DNA from: Eledone cirrhosa
Taxonomy: Eukaryota > Mollusca > Cephalopoda > Octopoda > Eledonidae
DNA: 64,000 nucleotides
Assembly (NCBI GenBank): GCA_964016885.1
Contig: OZ024743.1
Span: forward strand, 188,872,357 to 188,936,356
Direction of reading: 5' to 3'
The notes beneath the pieces were generated by a model. That model searched no databases and was not told where the DNA came from. It saw nothing but the letters and a program-made list of their open reading frames with translations. Of this stretch, positions 56,021-64,000 are shown piece by piece; within the stretch, counting starts at the first letter, position 1; every line of letters starts with the position of its first letter. A program made the position numbers and the translations under genes.

Positions 56021-56204
56021 TGTTTCTACTTTAGGTACAAGGCCAGCAATTACCCAGTGCATTACTGCTACTTTATTTTATCGACCCCGTAAGGATGAAA
56101 GGCAAAGTCAACCTCGGCGGGATTTGAACTCAGATCGTAAAGGGACGTAACTATGTTGGAAAGCATGGTGTCCGACCCTCTACCGATACTGCCAATCCAC
56201 TGCC
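56021..56204 (-). mobile_element. tRNA-like SINE with 16-bp target duplication
   Basis: A full minus-strand copy: A-box region at 56194-56178 (ggcagtatcggtagagg), B box at 56135-56119 (gatctgagttcaaatcc), 3' end ctaaagtagaaaca at 56021-56034. The flanks carry the perfect duplication ctgtgctgtcaataat (56005-56020 and 56205-56220). It is the clearest young SINE insertion and lies just right of the Penelope-like element. Confidence 0.95.
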
Positions 56205-56220
56205 CTGTGCTGTCAATAAT

Positions 56221-56419
56221 GATGGAAAATATATTTACAATACTTACGTGTTAAATAGAATAAGCTGTAAATTCAACTATGTGGCAGAGGAAATTGGTCT
56301 CATTTGCACGTCGTTTTACTATTTTAATGTGTGGTTTATTACACAGTACCCTTTAACAATCAAAGTAATGGCATATCAAAAAGGTGTCATAAGCAAAAAC
56401 AAAAAAAAAGTTTTACTTC
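56221..56419. other. no recognised gene
   Basis: AT-rich spacer that ends in a short A run (56400-56409). Confidence 0.45.
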
Positions 56420-59350
56420 ATCATCATCATCATCAACGTTTAACGTCCGTGTTCCACGCTTGCATGGGTTTGGACGGGGGTAGTCCCACTTGAGGCAAGA
56501 GTGATTGTCTTGCTCGCATAGGACTGTCTGGCAGGTTTTCTACAGTTGGATGCCCTTCCTAACACCAACCACATTTACAGTGTGGGTCAGGGAGGTTTTT
56601 ACCGTGTTGCCTACACGGCCACATTACAGCGTGGACTGTGTGTTTTTTTGTCGTGACACCTACACGATCTCATTTGTTTCGGCCTCGATGGCGCGGCACC
56701 AACATAACTTTACATAGAACGGGGTGGTGTGGATGGGGTAGTGGTGGTGGTGGTGGGACGGGGTGTATTTTGTTAGAGATGCCTACTGGCTGGAGTAGGT
56801 TTTACTATATATTTAGGTAAGGCGGGTCTTCTCTGTTACTGAGTACCGCCAAAGGTCTCGGTCCAGTGACATTGTCTTGGAGAGGTGTAAGTGTGTGATG
56901 TCGGAGTTTATCAGCTCGTCCCAGGTTTTTCTAGGTCTGCCTATTCCGTGACTACCGTCTATCTTTATTGCCCTGCACTTTGTTATACAGCTATCGACTT
57001 TCATGCGCATCACGTGTCCATACCAACGTAGCCTTCTCTCGAGTAAACAACATCTGATCCCTCTTATCTCTAATTTTTTCCTTAGTTCGTTTATGCTTTG
57101 CCGTTCACGTATATTACTGTTACACATCCAGCGGAGCATGCAAGCTTCGTTCCTCTCTAGTCTGCGTATATCCTCTGCACACAATGCCCAGGTCTCACTG
57201 CCATGCAGCATTGTTGTTCGTATGCAGGCATCGTACAACCTGCCTTTCATTTTTAGGGAGAACCCTTTAGCAGCTAATAGTGGTATAAGCTCTCTGAACT
57301 TTTTCCAACCAGTTCTGACTCTAGCTACAGTACTTTCAGAGCATCCTCCCCCACTGCTGATTTTATTGCCCAGGTAACGGAAGCTGTCCACTATTTCTAT
57401 AGAACCCTCTGCGCAATTGAAAGAGCTAGTATTTTGTGGGCACTTGCTGCTACTTATTGCACCAGAACACCTGCCACATGTAAAATCTATGTTCTTAGTT
57501 AGCTTACCTGTGATCCCACTACATCTTTTATGCACCCATACTTTGCATTTAGGACATAAAATGGAGTTTCTACCTACGCCTTTCCTACACACCGAGCACG
57601 ACCATTTCCCAGAAGGGACCGCCGCCTTGTTTTCTTTCCTACAAACTAGTACTTTGGTCTTAGCCAGGTTAATTTTAAGTCTATTTGACTCTAGGCCGTG
57701 CTTCCATGTTTGGAATTTCTTCTCTAGCTCGGCCATTGATTCCGCTATGAGTGTCAGGTCGTCTGCGTATAGGAGTTCCCATGGGCAGCCTGTCTTGAAC
57801 TCCTCTGTTATAGCGTGAAGGGCAATAATAAATAGTAGGGGGCTGAGAACAGAGCCCTGATGGACGCCAACTTTTACGCTAAACTCTTCACTATATTCGT
57901 TGTTAATTCTAACCTTGCTGACTGTTTCTTTATACATGGCTTGTATAGCCCTCACAAGCCATTCGTCAACGCCTAGTTTTCTAAGAGCCCACCAGATAAT
58001 GGAGCGGGGGACTCTGTCGAAGGCTTTCTCCAAGTCGACAAAAGCTAAGTAGAGGGGTTTACCTTTAGCTAGGTACTTCTCCTGTAGTTGTCGTACTATG
58101 AAAAGAGCGTCTGTGGTACTTTTGCCTGACACAAACCCGAACTGCATTTCATCTAGGTCAATTCTCTCTCTGATTAGTTGCGCTATTACTTTTTCCGTGA
58201 CCTTCATGACCTGGTCGATTAATTTAATGCCTCTATAGTTACTCCTATCTAGGGCGTCTCCTTTACCCTTATAACAGTTAACGATGATGCTGCTATGCCA
58301 GTCCTTCGGAACAACCCCATTCTGTACGACTTGGTTAACTATGCGGGTGACCATGGTGTGTCCCACCGTGCCAGATGCCTTCAGCATCTCAGCAACTATT
58401 TCCGAAGGCCCAGCCGCCTTACCCGTCTTCATATCCTTGATTGCCTTACTTATTATACTCCCCTCGACTAACACTGCTGGTCCCTCTATTGGGTCGATAT
58501 GGCGGAGACTGTCTTTCTCCCATTTATTCTCCTCATTTAGTAGCCTTTCATAGTGACACTTCCAAGCTACCTTCTTATCAGCGTCGGTGATGGCAAGTGT
58601 GCCATCGTCGTTTAGTACACACTTCTCCCCGACAATATCACGGTTTTCCTTGACGCATTGCCTAGCAATCCTGAACACCTCACGTTTTTGGTCATCGCGT
58701 TGTAGAACATGCTTGAACTTTCTTTCCTCAGCTTCCCTTCTTGCTAAGTACACTTGTCTCCTAGCTTCCCTCCTGGCCACTTGATAGTCTTCTCTACTTC
58801 CCCCATCCCGCCATACTTTCCAAGCCTGCTTTTTGGCCTTAATTGACCCCTCCACCTTACTGTTCCACCACCATGTTACTCTCCTCCTGCCTACAGGCCT
58901 GCTCCAGCCACAGACTTCGTCTGTCGCCAACAGCAGGTTTGCTTTCAGAAATTCCCACTCTCCCTCTATATTGTCCGTCTCTAAATGTTCTTCCTTACTG
59001 TCGAAAGCATCAAGTAATATGCTTTGAAATTTATTCCTGGCTGTGGGGTCCTTTAGCTTCCATATTTTTCTCCTGAGGATAGTCCTCTTCTGCTGTCGAG
59101 TACGTCTCGTCCTGACTATGAGGTCGCTAATTATCAGTCTATGTTGGGAGGTGCATTCTTCATGGGGGAGGGATTTAGTGTTTACAACAGACACTCTGTC
59201 ACGTCTTCTGGTAAGGATATAATCTACCTGGCTTGTGTGTTCCCCGGATCTATAGGTGATCAGGTGATTGTCACGTTTTTTGAAGTTAGTGTTACAGATA
59301 GTTAGGTTATTTGCATCACAGAATTCCAGGATTCTGGAGCCTTCCTCATA
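56420..59350 (-). mobile_element. RTE-type LINE, youngest copy, 5'-truncated
   Basis: On minus: a continuous reading frame from within the endonuclease to the natural C-terminus, then a 3'UTR with one copy of the ~135-base unit and the tail (catcatcatcatcatcaacg on plus from 56420). The 5' break at about 59350 lies in codons for EEGSRILEFCD. Same subfamily as the 1-5 kb copy (GTNVTSH/GGVYFV-type 3'[18 protein letters not shown]). No obvious target duplication at the ends. Confidence 0.92.
56813..59350 (-). CDS. RTE endonuclease (partial)/reverse transcriptase, open frame
   Basis: About 845 codons without a stop, the only long intact retroelement frame here. Residue positions below count from the frame's first Met in flanking DNA at 59359. 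Remaining endonuclease part: ITYRSGEHTSQVDYILTRR and CTSQHRLIISDLIVR (about 30-80), including the Asp and His near the end of APE-type nucleases. Basic linker about 100-230. RT: GPSEIVAEMLKASGTVGHTM, FVDLEKAFDRVPRS (about 435-448) and the intact catalytic YADDLTLIAES (about 527-537). PHD-like finger [12 protein letters not shown]…CPKCKVWVHKRC…CGRC (about 585-630). C-terminal domain WYGHVMRMKVDS (about 785-797) to the stop at 56813. The N-terminal ~150 residues are missing, with QET/GDLNGH catalytic motifs, so it cannot be an autonomous nuclease. The true start codon is lost. Confidence 0.9.
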   Translation of the reverse strand, partial: YEEGSRILEFCDANNLTICNTNFKKRDNHLITYRSGEHTSQVDYILTRRRDRVSVVNTKSLPHEECTSQHRLIISDLIVRTRRTRQQKRTILRRKIWKLKDPTARNKFQSILLDAFDSKEEHLETDNIEGEWEFLKANLLLATDEVCGWSRPVGRRRVTWWWNSKVEGSIKAKKQAWKVWRDGGSREDYQVARREARRQVYLARREAEERKFKHVLQRDDQKREVFRIARQCVKENRDIVGEKCVLNDDGTLAITDADKKVAWKCHYERLLNEENKWEKDSLRHIDPIEGPAVLVEGSIISKAIKDMKTGKAAGPSEIVAEMLKASGTVGHTMVTRIVNQVVQNGVVPKDWHSSIIVNCYKGKGDALDRSNYRGIKLIDQVMKVTEKVIAQLIRERIDLDEMQFGFVSGKSTTDALFIVRQLQEKYLAKGKPLYLAFVDLEKAFDRVPRSIIWWALRKLGVDEWLVRAIQAMYKETVSKVRINNEYSEEFSVKVGVHQGSVLSPLLFIIALHAITEEFKTGCPWELLYADDLTLIAESMAELEKKFQTWKHGLESNRLKINLAKTKVLVCRKENKAAVPSGKWSCSVCRKGVGRNSILCPKCKVWVHKRCSGITGKLTKNIDFTCGRCSGAISSSKCPQNTSSFNCAEGSIEIVDSFRYLGNKISSGGGCSESTVARVRTGWKKFRELIPLLAAKGFSLKMKGRLYDACIRTTMLHGSETWALCAEDIRRLERNEACMLRWMCNSNIRERQSINELRKKLEIRGIRCCLLERRLRWYGHVMRMKVDSCITKCRAIKIDGSHGIGRPRKTWDELINSDITHLHLSKTMSLDRDLWRYSVTEKTRLT

Positions 59351-59628
59351 TTTATTCATATTTATTATATTTCCAAAATATTAAGCTGTTGCTTGGTAAA
59401 TTCCATATAGATTTGTTGAAATGTTGCTTCATAGAATAAAATAACTAATGTTTGATACTTTAAATGCACTGAACAAGGTAAGACAAAAGTATCCAGACAC
59501 CACATATATTAGATCATTTATTCTTTTCTCTTGTTTCTAAGTTCAAATCATACAAATGATCAAAAATAAATAGCACAAGGCATTTAGAGCTTGTACTATT
59601 TTTCGCAATCTTCTCATTCCCCTGCATT
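59351..59628. other. no recognised feature
   Basis: AT-rich spacer left by the truncated RTE 5' end. Confidence 0.45.
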
Positions 59629-59720
59629 TATAATAGTTTCTGATTTAGGCACAAGGCCAACAATTTTGGTTGAGGTGAAAGTCAATTAAACTCCAGTGAA
59701 TTAGTGGTAATTTATTGCCA
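59629..59720 (-). mobile_element. tRNA-like SINE 3' fragment, old
   Basis: ataatagtttctgatttagg then cacaaggccaacaattttgg, and the ttagtggtaatttattgcc block, correspond to the 3' end of the common SINE. Confidence 0.55.
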
Positions 59721-59848
59721 CAATGTGAATAATCTGGTGTGTTTATTTTGTGCTTATGCAATGTTTCTCTGTTTGGGGTGTCGAGAAGACATTTGGCAAG
59801 AAATGGAAACAAAACTGAAGTAAGAGGCAAAGCACAAATAATAATAAT

Positions 59849-60033
59849 TGTTTCTACTTTTGGCACAAGGCCAGCAATTACCCAGTGCATTACTGGTACT
59901 TTATTTTATCGACCCCGTAAGGATGAAAGACAAAGTTAACCTCGGCGGGATTTGAACTCAGAATGGCGAGGACCATAACTATGCGTCAAAGCATAGCGTC
60001 CGACCCTCTACCGATACTGCCAATCCACCGCCC
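59849..60033 (-). mobile_element. tRNA-like SINE with ~19-bp target duplication
   Basis: A full minus-strand copy with the B box gagttcaaatcc equivalent at about 59950-59961. The 5' end is gggcggtggattggcagtat read on minus. Duplicated flanks are aagcacaaataataataat (59830-59848 and 60034-60052). The tRNA middle is slightly different (ggaccataactatgcg). Confidence 0.93.
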
Positions 60034-60179
60034 AAGCACAAATAATAATAATAATATGTGACTAATGTCATGAATTCATTTCTGAGATTTGACAGGCAAT
60101 AATCCTCATATTACTATGCAAGCCTTCGGCAATCATTTTCAGGGGGCCAAAATCCACAAATTTAAGGAGGTTAAGATTT

Positions 60180-60345
60180 AATTGAATAAATTGAGCCCAG
60201 TAACTTGTCTGGCATTTTATTTTATCAACCATTGGATAAGGAAAACCAAATTTGACGACGACTGAGTATGAACTCAGAATATAAAGAACAAAACAAACAC
60301 CACAATGCCCAATGTTTTACTGATTCAGTCAGTCCACTGCTTTGA
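60180..60345 (-). mobile_element. tRNA-like SINE, old
   Basis: Degenerate copy in reverse: ggcattttattttatcaacc, gagtatgaactcagaat, caccacaatgcccaatg, tcagtcagtccactgc. Confidence 0.6.
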
Positions 60346-60433
60346 ATATGATGACAAAGATGATGATGATGATAAAAACAAAGATGATGATGATAACGAT
60401 CATGATGATGATGCAGAGGAAAAGGAAGAGGAG
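60346..60433. repeat. GAT/GAA-rich simple repeat
   Basis: (GATGAT)n, (AAAGATGATG) and GGAAGAGGAGG units. The predicted Asp/Glu-rich frame is a by-product. Confidence 0.8.
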
Positions 60434-60442
60434 GATAATAAT

Positions 60443-60620
60443 TGTTTCTACTTTAGGCACAAGGCCAGCAATTACCCAGTGCATTACTGGTACTTTATTT
60501 TATCGACCCCGTAAGGATGAAAGGCAAAGTCAACTTCGGCGGGATTTGAACTCAGATCGTAAAGGGACGTAACTATGCTGGAAAGCATGGCGTCCGAGTC
60601 TACCGATACTGCCAATCCAC
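60443..60620 (-). mobile_element. tRNA-like SINE with short target duplication
   Basis: A full minus-strand copy flanked by gataataat (60434-60442 and 60621-60629). Close to the 56.0 kb copy in sequence, with a 3-4-base deletion in the A-box region (gtccgagtctaccgatac). It sits beside a purine-rich GATGAT repeat. Confidence 0.9.
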
Positions 60621-60629
60621 GATAATAAT

Positions 60630-61225
60630 ATAGTTGTGTCTGAGCCTGTTTGGTGTAATGCTGAACATTGGCGTGACAAATGTACACAGAAGACTCATTG
60701 AGTTTGCTATAGATTATGGTTCACTGATCTGTGAAGTTTGTTATTTAGAGCACAGGAATTATGTGGTTCATGGTGTAGAAACAAGAAACAAGAAACAAGG
60801 AGCAAGAGAACAAATAATACGTAACAATCAATGTCTTTTGAAATAACCCCCATAACCATGATCAAAGAAGATGAAATAAAATTGAGCAGTGAAAGAGCAT
60901 AGCTAGAATGGGTTTTTACTTTGAAGCTAATATAGATATATTTGTATCATCTTTGCTTTTACATAGACTGGTAAAAGAAACAGATGTAAAGAAAATGAAC
61001 ACTTGTTTGTGATTGTAAGATCGTAATAAATGATTATGTTAAACAATATGTGTATCTGGGTGTATGCATGTGTGTTTGTGTGTGTATTTTGAAAATGTTT
61101 CTGTATTCTGAATTACAGTCGTGCTTCTTCCCATTGTTCTAAACCAGGAGGTCTGTTCTGATTGGCCTGATATGTAGGCAGCTGGATAACTAGATGCATT
61201 TATCAGATCCATAGCTTCAGAATTG
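60630..61225. other. no recognised gene
   Basis: Contains tandem gaaacaagaaacaag at 60780-60798 and (TG)n near 61070. No motif or element end seen. An open frame at 60634-60846 has no recognisable domain. Confidence 0.4.
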
Positions 61226-61228
61226 AAA

Positions 61229-61522
61229 TAATCATCATCATCGTTTAACGTCCATCTTCCACACTTGCATGGGTTTGGACGGGAATTTTCCCACTTGAGG
61301 CAAGATTGGTTGTCTTGCTCGTATAGGACTGTCTGGCAGGTTTTCTACAGCTGGATGCCCTTCCTAACACCAACCACGTTTACAGTGTGGACTGGGAGGT
61401 TTTTTTACCGTGTTACCTACACAGCCACATTACAGCGTGGACTGTGTGTTTTTTTGTTGTGACACCTACACGACCTCATTTGTTTAGGACTGGATGTTGT
61501 GGTACCAACATAACTTTAGAAA
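61229..61522 (-). mobile_element. RTE 3'-end fragment
   Basis: A minus-strand 3'UTR with the tail (atcatcatcatcgtttaacg) and one ~135-base unit, cut at 61522. Very close to the 3'UTR of the 56.4-59.35 kb and 1-5 kb copies. No coding sequence. Confidence 0.88.
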
Positions 61523-61568
61523 GTTTTATATACATATACATCTGCTAGCATGAGTAAACAAATATAAT

Positions 61569-61661
61569 TGTTTCTACTTTTGGCACAAGGCCAGCAATTA
61601 CCCAGTGCATTACTGGTACTTTATTTTATCGACCCCGCAAGGATGAAAGGCAAAGTTAACT
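61569..61661 (-). mobile_element. 5'-truncated SINE with 19-bp target duplication
   Basis: Only the last 93 bases of the tRNA-like SINE are present (from gttaactttgcctttcatcc to gccaaaagtagaaaca on minus). They are flanked by the perfect duplication atgagtaaacaaatataat (61550-61568 and 61662-61680). The A and B boxes are absent, so it was dead on arrival. The duplication shows a genuine insertion, not a later deletion. Confidence 0.93.
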
Positions 61662-61680
61662 ATGAGTAAACAAATATAAT

Positions 61681-61789
61681 ATAATACAAATACATTCACA
61701 CGCACATGCACACACACATACACACATGCACACAAACACACACACAAACTCACACATATGTATAAATATATATCCCATTATATGCAAGG
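61681..61789. repeat. CA-rich microsatellite
   Basis: CACACA/CACATG units followed by TATA. Confidence 0.8.
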
Positions 61790-62224
61790 TGTGGTGCAAC
61801 CAACTGGTCAGACTTTCCTCAGCAAGTCCACCCAACTCCAAGAATACAGGTATGCTATGAATAGGGTAAGGTACAGCGAACTGGCCAGACCCTCCTTATA
61901 ATGAGACCACCCAGATCCACCCATTAAATGTAGTTGGTGTTAGGAAGGGCATCCAGGTGTAAAAAAAACCTAGCCAAAATACAGTTCTATTTGAGCAAGG
62001 TAAGGTACAGCCAACTGGCCAGACTTGCCATATATGTGAGACAACCCAGTCCCACACTCTAAACATAGTTAGTGTTATGAAGGTCATGCAGCAAAAACAG
62101 CCGAAATACAGTTACATTTGAGCAAGGTAAGGCATGGCCAACTGGCCAAACTTGCCTCATAACAGGGATGAGCCGTCTAACCCAACCCATGTAAGTGGGG
62201 AAAAATAAAACGTTAAATGGGGAG
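61790..62224 (+). mobile_element. RTE-like 3' end with tandem ~130-bp units
   Basis: The block aggtaaggtacagccaactg-gccagac and its variants occurs four times (about 61798, 61867, 61999 and 62126). Two of the intervals contain gttggtgttaggaagggcat or its degraded form. It ends acccatgtaagtggggaaaa, ataaaacgttaaatgggga and then (TA)n. The tail is not a clean TGA repeat. Confidence 0.65.
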
Positions 62225-62231
62225 GAATATA

Positions 62232-62272
<41 letters not shown>
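62225..62272. repeat. (TA)n microsatellite
   Basis: Pure TA run between a retroelement 3' end and the truncated 5' side of the next RTE relic. Confidence 0.92.
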
Positions 62273-62274
<2 letters not shown>

Positions 62275-62990
62275 CTTTTGCTAACTAGGTAATCAAATCA
62301 GCAGTGGGGGTGGATATACCAAAAGTGTGATAGTTGGTTAAGAAGAGGCTGGAAGAAATTTAGAATCTATTACCACTACTAAAAACAAAATGCTTTCCTC
62401 TCAGAATAAAGGGTAGAATATATGATGCTTGTGTGCGAACTATAATGTTACATGGCAGTAAAACATGGGCCTTTATTGCAGAAGACCTGCAGTTAGAAAC
62501 AAATGAGTTGAGTATGCTTCAATGTATGTTTAATGTTAGTGTGCATGAGTGACATAGCATAAACAAACTGAGTGAAAAACTTGGCACCAAAGGAATTGGA
62601 TGTAGTGTGCAGGACAGAAGACTGCATTGGTATGAACATGTGATGTGCATGGGAGATAACAGTAGTATAAAGAAATATAGAGAAACCCCAGTGGCTCGGA
62701 CCTGTGGAAGAGGGAGTGAAGGCCCGCTTTAAAAAAACTAAACCACACAACATATATGATTAAAGAATGCAAGGGCTAGTGCTATGTGGTGCTGAAGAAA
62801 ACCCAACCTGCAACATAGAATGTTGTTTGCCCCCTCCCCCCCTTCCACCACCACTCACTAACAGCTGTCCACATTGCCACTACACCCCTCACTATACACA
62901 CACCTATGCCCCATCCACACACACACATTCTTAGCTACAGCTCCCTTGTGAAGTAGTTGGGTTGAGGAAGGGCATCCAGTTGTGGAGGGC
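62273..62990 (+). mobile_element. old RTE 3' fragment
   Basis: A plus-strand relic from the codons for FCYLGNQISSGGG to a C-terminal part (tggtatgaacatgtgatgtg, equivalent to WYEHVMCM). A 3'UTR with gaggaagggcatccagttgt follows. Same old subfamily as the 42.8-43.3 kb fragment (SVQDRRLHWY, ETPVAR). Confidence 0.78.
62276..62720 (+). pseudogene. RTE C-terminal domain, decayed
   Basis: Pieces read FANXVIKSAVG, then RIKGRIYDACVRTIMLHGSK and TWAFIAEDLQLETNELSM, then SINKLSEKLGTKGIGCSVQD and RRLHWYEHVMCMGDNSSIKK, across several frameshifts and stops. No RT catalytic motif remains. Confidence 0.7.
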
Positions 62991-63100
62991 TTGGCAAACA
63001 AAAGGATGGGAGGACACTTCAGTCACTTCAGCCTCCCCAGAGTTTGTTGATCTACACAATAAATGTATTCAGAGCCTGCTGTAAAGTGGTTTGTTGCTTT
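62991..63100. other. RTE flank, no recognised feature
   Basis: Short sequence between the relic and the direct repeat that starts near 63104. Confidence 0.4.
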
Positions 63101-63103
63101 GTT

Positions 63104-63757
63104 GAGCACTGGTCACTGTTCTCTGTGGTATTTTAGCCCATCACTGTGGTATTTTAGCCCATGGCTGCTTTAGCGATAGGTTTTCTGATTTTTATATGTA
63201 TTCAAATACACTCTTGCTTCATCTCGATCAGAGACAACAGTGTTTTGACTTTATCATAGCTATGATTAGCTTTCCATTTAGGACAGACACCACAGCTTGA
63301 GGTCCACAATTCCATTATTTTATTTTATTTGTCTTTTTTTGTCCTTCTATCTGTGGTGTTTGCTTTATCACACAGACATCATACCAATAGAAGGATTTAT
63401 TTTTCTGTTGCATAGTCCTGCATTTTAAAATGGTGCTGTCAATTAAATCATTTGAAACCATTTTGCTGGCTTGAGAGCTGATGAAGGTGAAGATATATGT
63501 GTGTAAACTTGTCTTAGACATCACCTTTCTTTATTTCCTTCTTCCAGTCAGTTCTGTGCGCCAACGCACTTCTCCTTGTTCTCCTCCTCTTTCAATCTTT
63601 TCTATATTTCATCTATCTGTCACCCACCTTGTGGTTTGTCTCTCTGTTGTCATTGGTCACTGGTCTCTGTCCACTGAGGCATTTTTGCCCATTTCTGTCT
63701 TTGACAGTATTTAACTGTTTTAACAGCTGTTCTGGGGACAAGTTTTCTCATTTTTAT
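63104..63757. repeat. pair of ~105-bp diverged direct repeats
   Basis: 63104-63203 and 63650-63757 share ttggtcactg, ctctgt, gaggcatttttgcccat-type text and gttttctgatttttat-type ends. The first copy also has an internal 21-22-base duplication of ctgtggtattttagcccat. The ~450 bases between show no recognised gene. Confidence 0.5.
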
Positions 63758-63809
63758 GTGTGTGTGTGTGTGAGTGTGTGTGTGTGTGTGTGCGTGTATG
63801 TGTGTGTGA

Positions 63810-63847
<38 letters not shown>
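63758..63847. repeat. (TG)n(TA)n microsatellite
   Basis: TG dinucleotides with GA interruptions that change to pure TA. Confidence 0.93.
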
Positions 63848-63849
<2 letters not shown>

Positions 63850-64000
63850 TTTAATGCCAATTTTCCCTGCTAGGGTTGGATTGGTCTGCAGACTGTGTTG
63901 CTACTCAAGCTGAGCTACTGACTTCTCATTTAGACTGGGGTCTGTATTCTGCTTACATATGTTACTGCAATCTCAGAGTCCTCATACAACCCACATTGCA
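63848..64000 (-). mobile_element. RTE/SINE 3' end, cut by window edge
   Basis: catttaatgccaattttccc then tgctagggttggattggtct resembles the reverse of the common tail, preceded by the TA run that usually follows these tails. The element continues beyond the window. Confidence 0.55.

Noticed and set aside
1..64000. CRISPR array, bacterial operons, Shine-Dalgarno sites or rho-independent terminators
   Set aside because: Repeats are microsatellites or retroelement units, without spaced identical repeats of CRISPR type. Sequence character is that of an animal genome, so bacterial signals are not expected.

Overview
This window looks like intergenic or intronic DNA from a mollusc, most likely a coleoid cephalopod (octopus-like). 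That is an inference from its repeats: RTE retrotransposons ending in (TGA)n, several tRNA-derived SINE families that I associate with octopus, long AT/AC microsatellites, and no recognisable bacterial or viral gene organisation. I found no host protein-coding gene, rRNA gene or free-standing tRNA gene that I can support. Every convincing coding stretch belongs to a mobile element, and almost all are broken.

The dominant element is an RTE-type LINE (APE endonuclease, reverse transcriptase, a PHD-like zinc finger after the RT, a C-terminal domain, and a 3'UTR ending in TGA repeats). Larger copies or fragments lie at 1.08-5.04 kb (-), 5.1-6.5 (-), 12.6-13.5 (+), 25.1-27.5 (+), 28.7-29.6 (-), 33.7-34.4 (-), 36.1-39.4 (+), 42.8-43.3 (+), 56.4-59.35 (-, nearly intact reading frame) and 62.3-63.0 (+). 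Many short 3'-end fragments accompany them. A tRNA-derived SINE (8.58-8.93 kb) carries the same 3' end as the RTE, which suggests a LINE/SINE partnership.

An R2/R4-like LINE with a restriction-like endonuclease is present at 12.1-15.1 (split by an RTE insertion), 19.4-19.9, 21.1-21.8 and 40.07-41.71 kb. These copies mostly adjoin (TAA)n tracts. A GC-rich Tx1-like LINE lies at 16.74-19.4 kb with an older relative at 15.1-15.7. A degraded LTR (Ty3/gypsy-like) element occupies about 21.8-25.1 kb. A Penelope-like element with a GIY-YIG endonuclease lies at 53.1-55.8 kb: an inverted partial copy sits at its 5' side and a hammerhead-ribozyme-like fold follows its stop codon. A second hammerhead-like motif is at 457-514.

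Smaller items include a hAT-like MITE at 20.13-20.29 kb, a family of tRNA-like SINEs (several with clear target-site duplications), a tandem/inverted fold-back repeat at 7.72-8.48 kb, and a near-perfect 20-bp hairpin at 35.36 kb. The low-repeat stretches (10.8-12.1, 27.5-28.7, 29.9-33.7, 34.4-36.1, 43.6-44.6 and 49.5-51.3 kb) are AT-rich and hold nothing I can identify.
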